Below, piece after piece: positions 28,458 to 28,478 of a stretch of DNA of 28,478 bases (positions within the stretch are counted from its first letter, which is position 1; every line of letters starts with the position of its first letter). The notes below the pieces were generated by a model, which worked only from the letters and a program-made list of their open reading frames with translations, did not search any database and had not been told where the DNA came from. This DNA comes from an uncultured Bacillota bacterium. Its GTDB lineage: Bacteria; Bacillota_I; Bacilli_A; RFN20; CAG-826. The translations under genes and the position numbers were made by a program. The DNA lies in contig CASFWS010000001.1 in the NCBI GenBank assembly GCA_949298295.1, forward strand, positions 2,627 to 31,104, written 5' to 3'.

Positions 28458-28478
28458 CGTCTCAAAGCTGGTGCCTAG

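Overview
The window looks like a chromosomal segment from an uncultured Bacillota of the Bacilli/Mollicutes-adjacent kind (gut or rumen type lineages). This is an inference. It rests on AAGGAGG ribosome binding sites, lipoproteins with serine-rich linkers after the lipobox, a SipW-type signal peptidase with TasA-like substrates, and rho-independent terminators. Most of it (about 5.5-28.5 kb) is GC-rich with uniform codon use. Positions about 2.3-5.5 kb are visibly more AT-rich and look acquired.

Left part (1-5.5 kb), accessory island: the 5' part of an AAA_14/DUF4143-type ATPase gene on the minus strand, cut by the window edge; a complete IS256-family element (about 724-2042); a 55-aa basic protein and a C-terminal membrane protein on the minus strand, in the same frame and separated by one UAG; a GC-rich, strongly structured non-coding stretch (about 3.7-4.25 kb) holding a perfect intrinsic terminator; and an AbiH-family phage abortive-infection gene.

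Middle part (5.5-12.3 kb): a multidomain esterase lipoprotein gene (minus) broken by an in-frame ochre codon 50 codons before a second stop that is followed by a terminator; a divergent HTH regulator that may be translated leaderless and whose promoter carries tandem TTTGGCAAC copies; an intergenic region with a 23-bp-period repeat array; UDP-glucose 6-dehydrogenase (ugd); a class III nucleotide cyclase of a compact, stand-alone kind; and a 738-bp gene-free, structured interval.

Right-centre (12.5-24.2 kb): the most interesting locus, a nine-gene plus-strand operon. It has two paralogous TasA-like exported proteins, a SipW/ER-type signal peptidase, a membrane-anchored McrB/MoxR-like AAA+ ATPase, a DUF2357/McrC-like partner ending in a zinc ribbon with no visible nuclease, an ABC ATPase and its permease, a large Ig-like plus beta-helix surface protein, and a collagen-like/InlB-repeat lipoprotein. 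Seven of the nine genes are separated by a few bases or overlap. I propose a surface-fibre export and assembly system in which McrBC-type machinery has been turned to an envelope role.

Right end (24.2-28.5 kb): a divergent phosphofructokinase-family protein, gpmA, and two lipoproteins of one family, each with its own promoter and mostly followed by clear intrinsic terminators.
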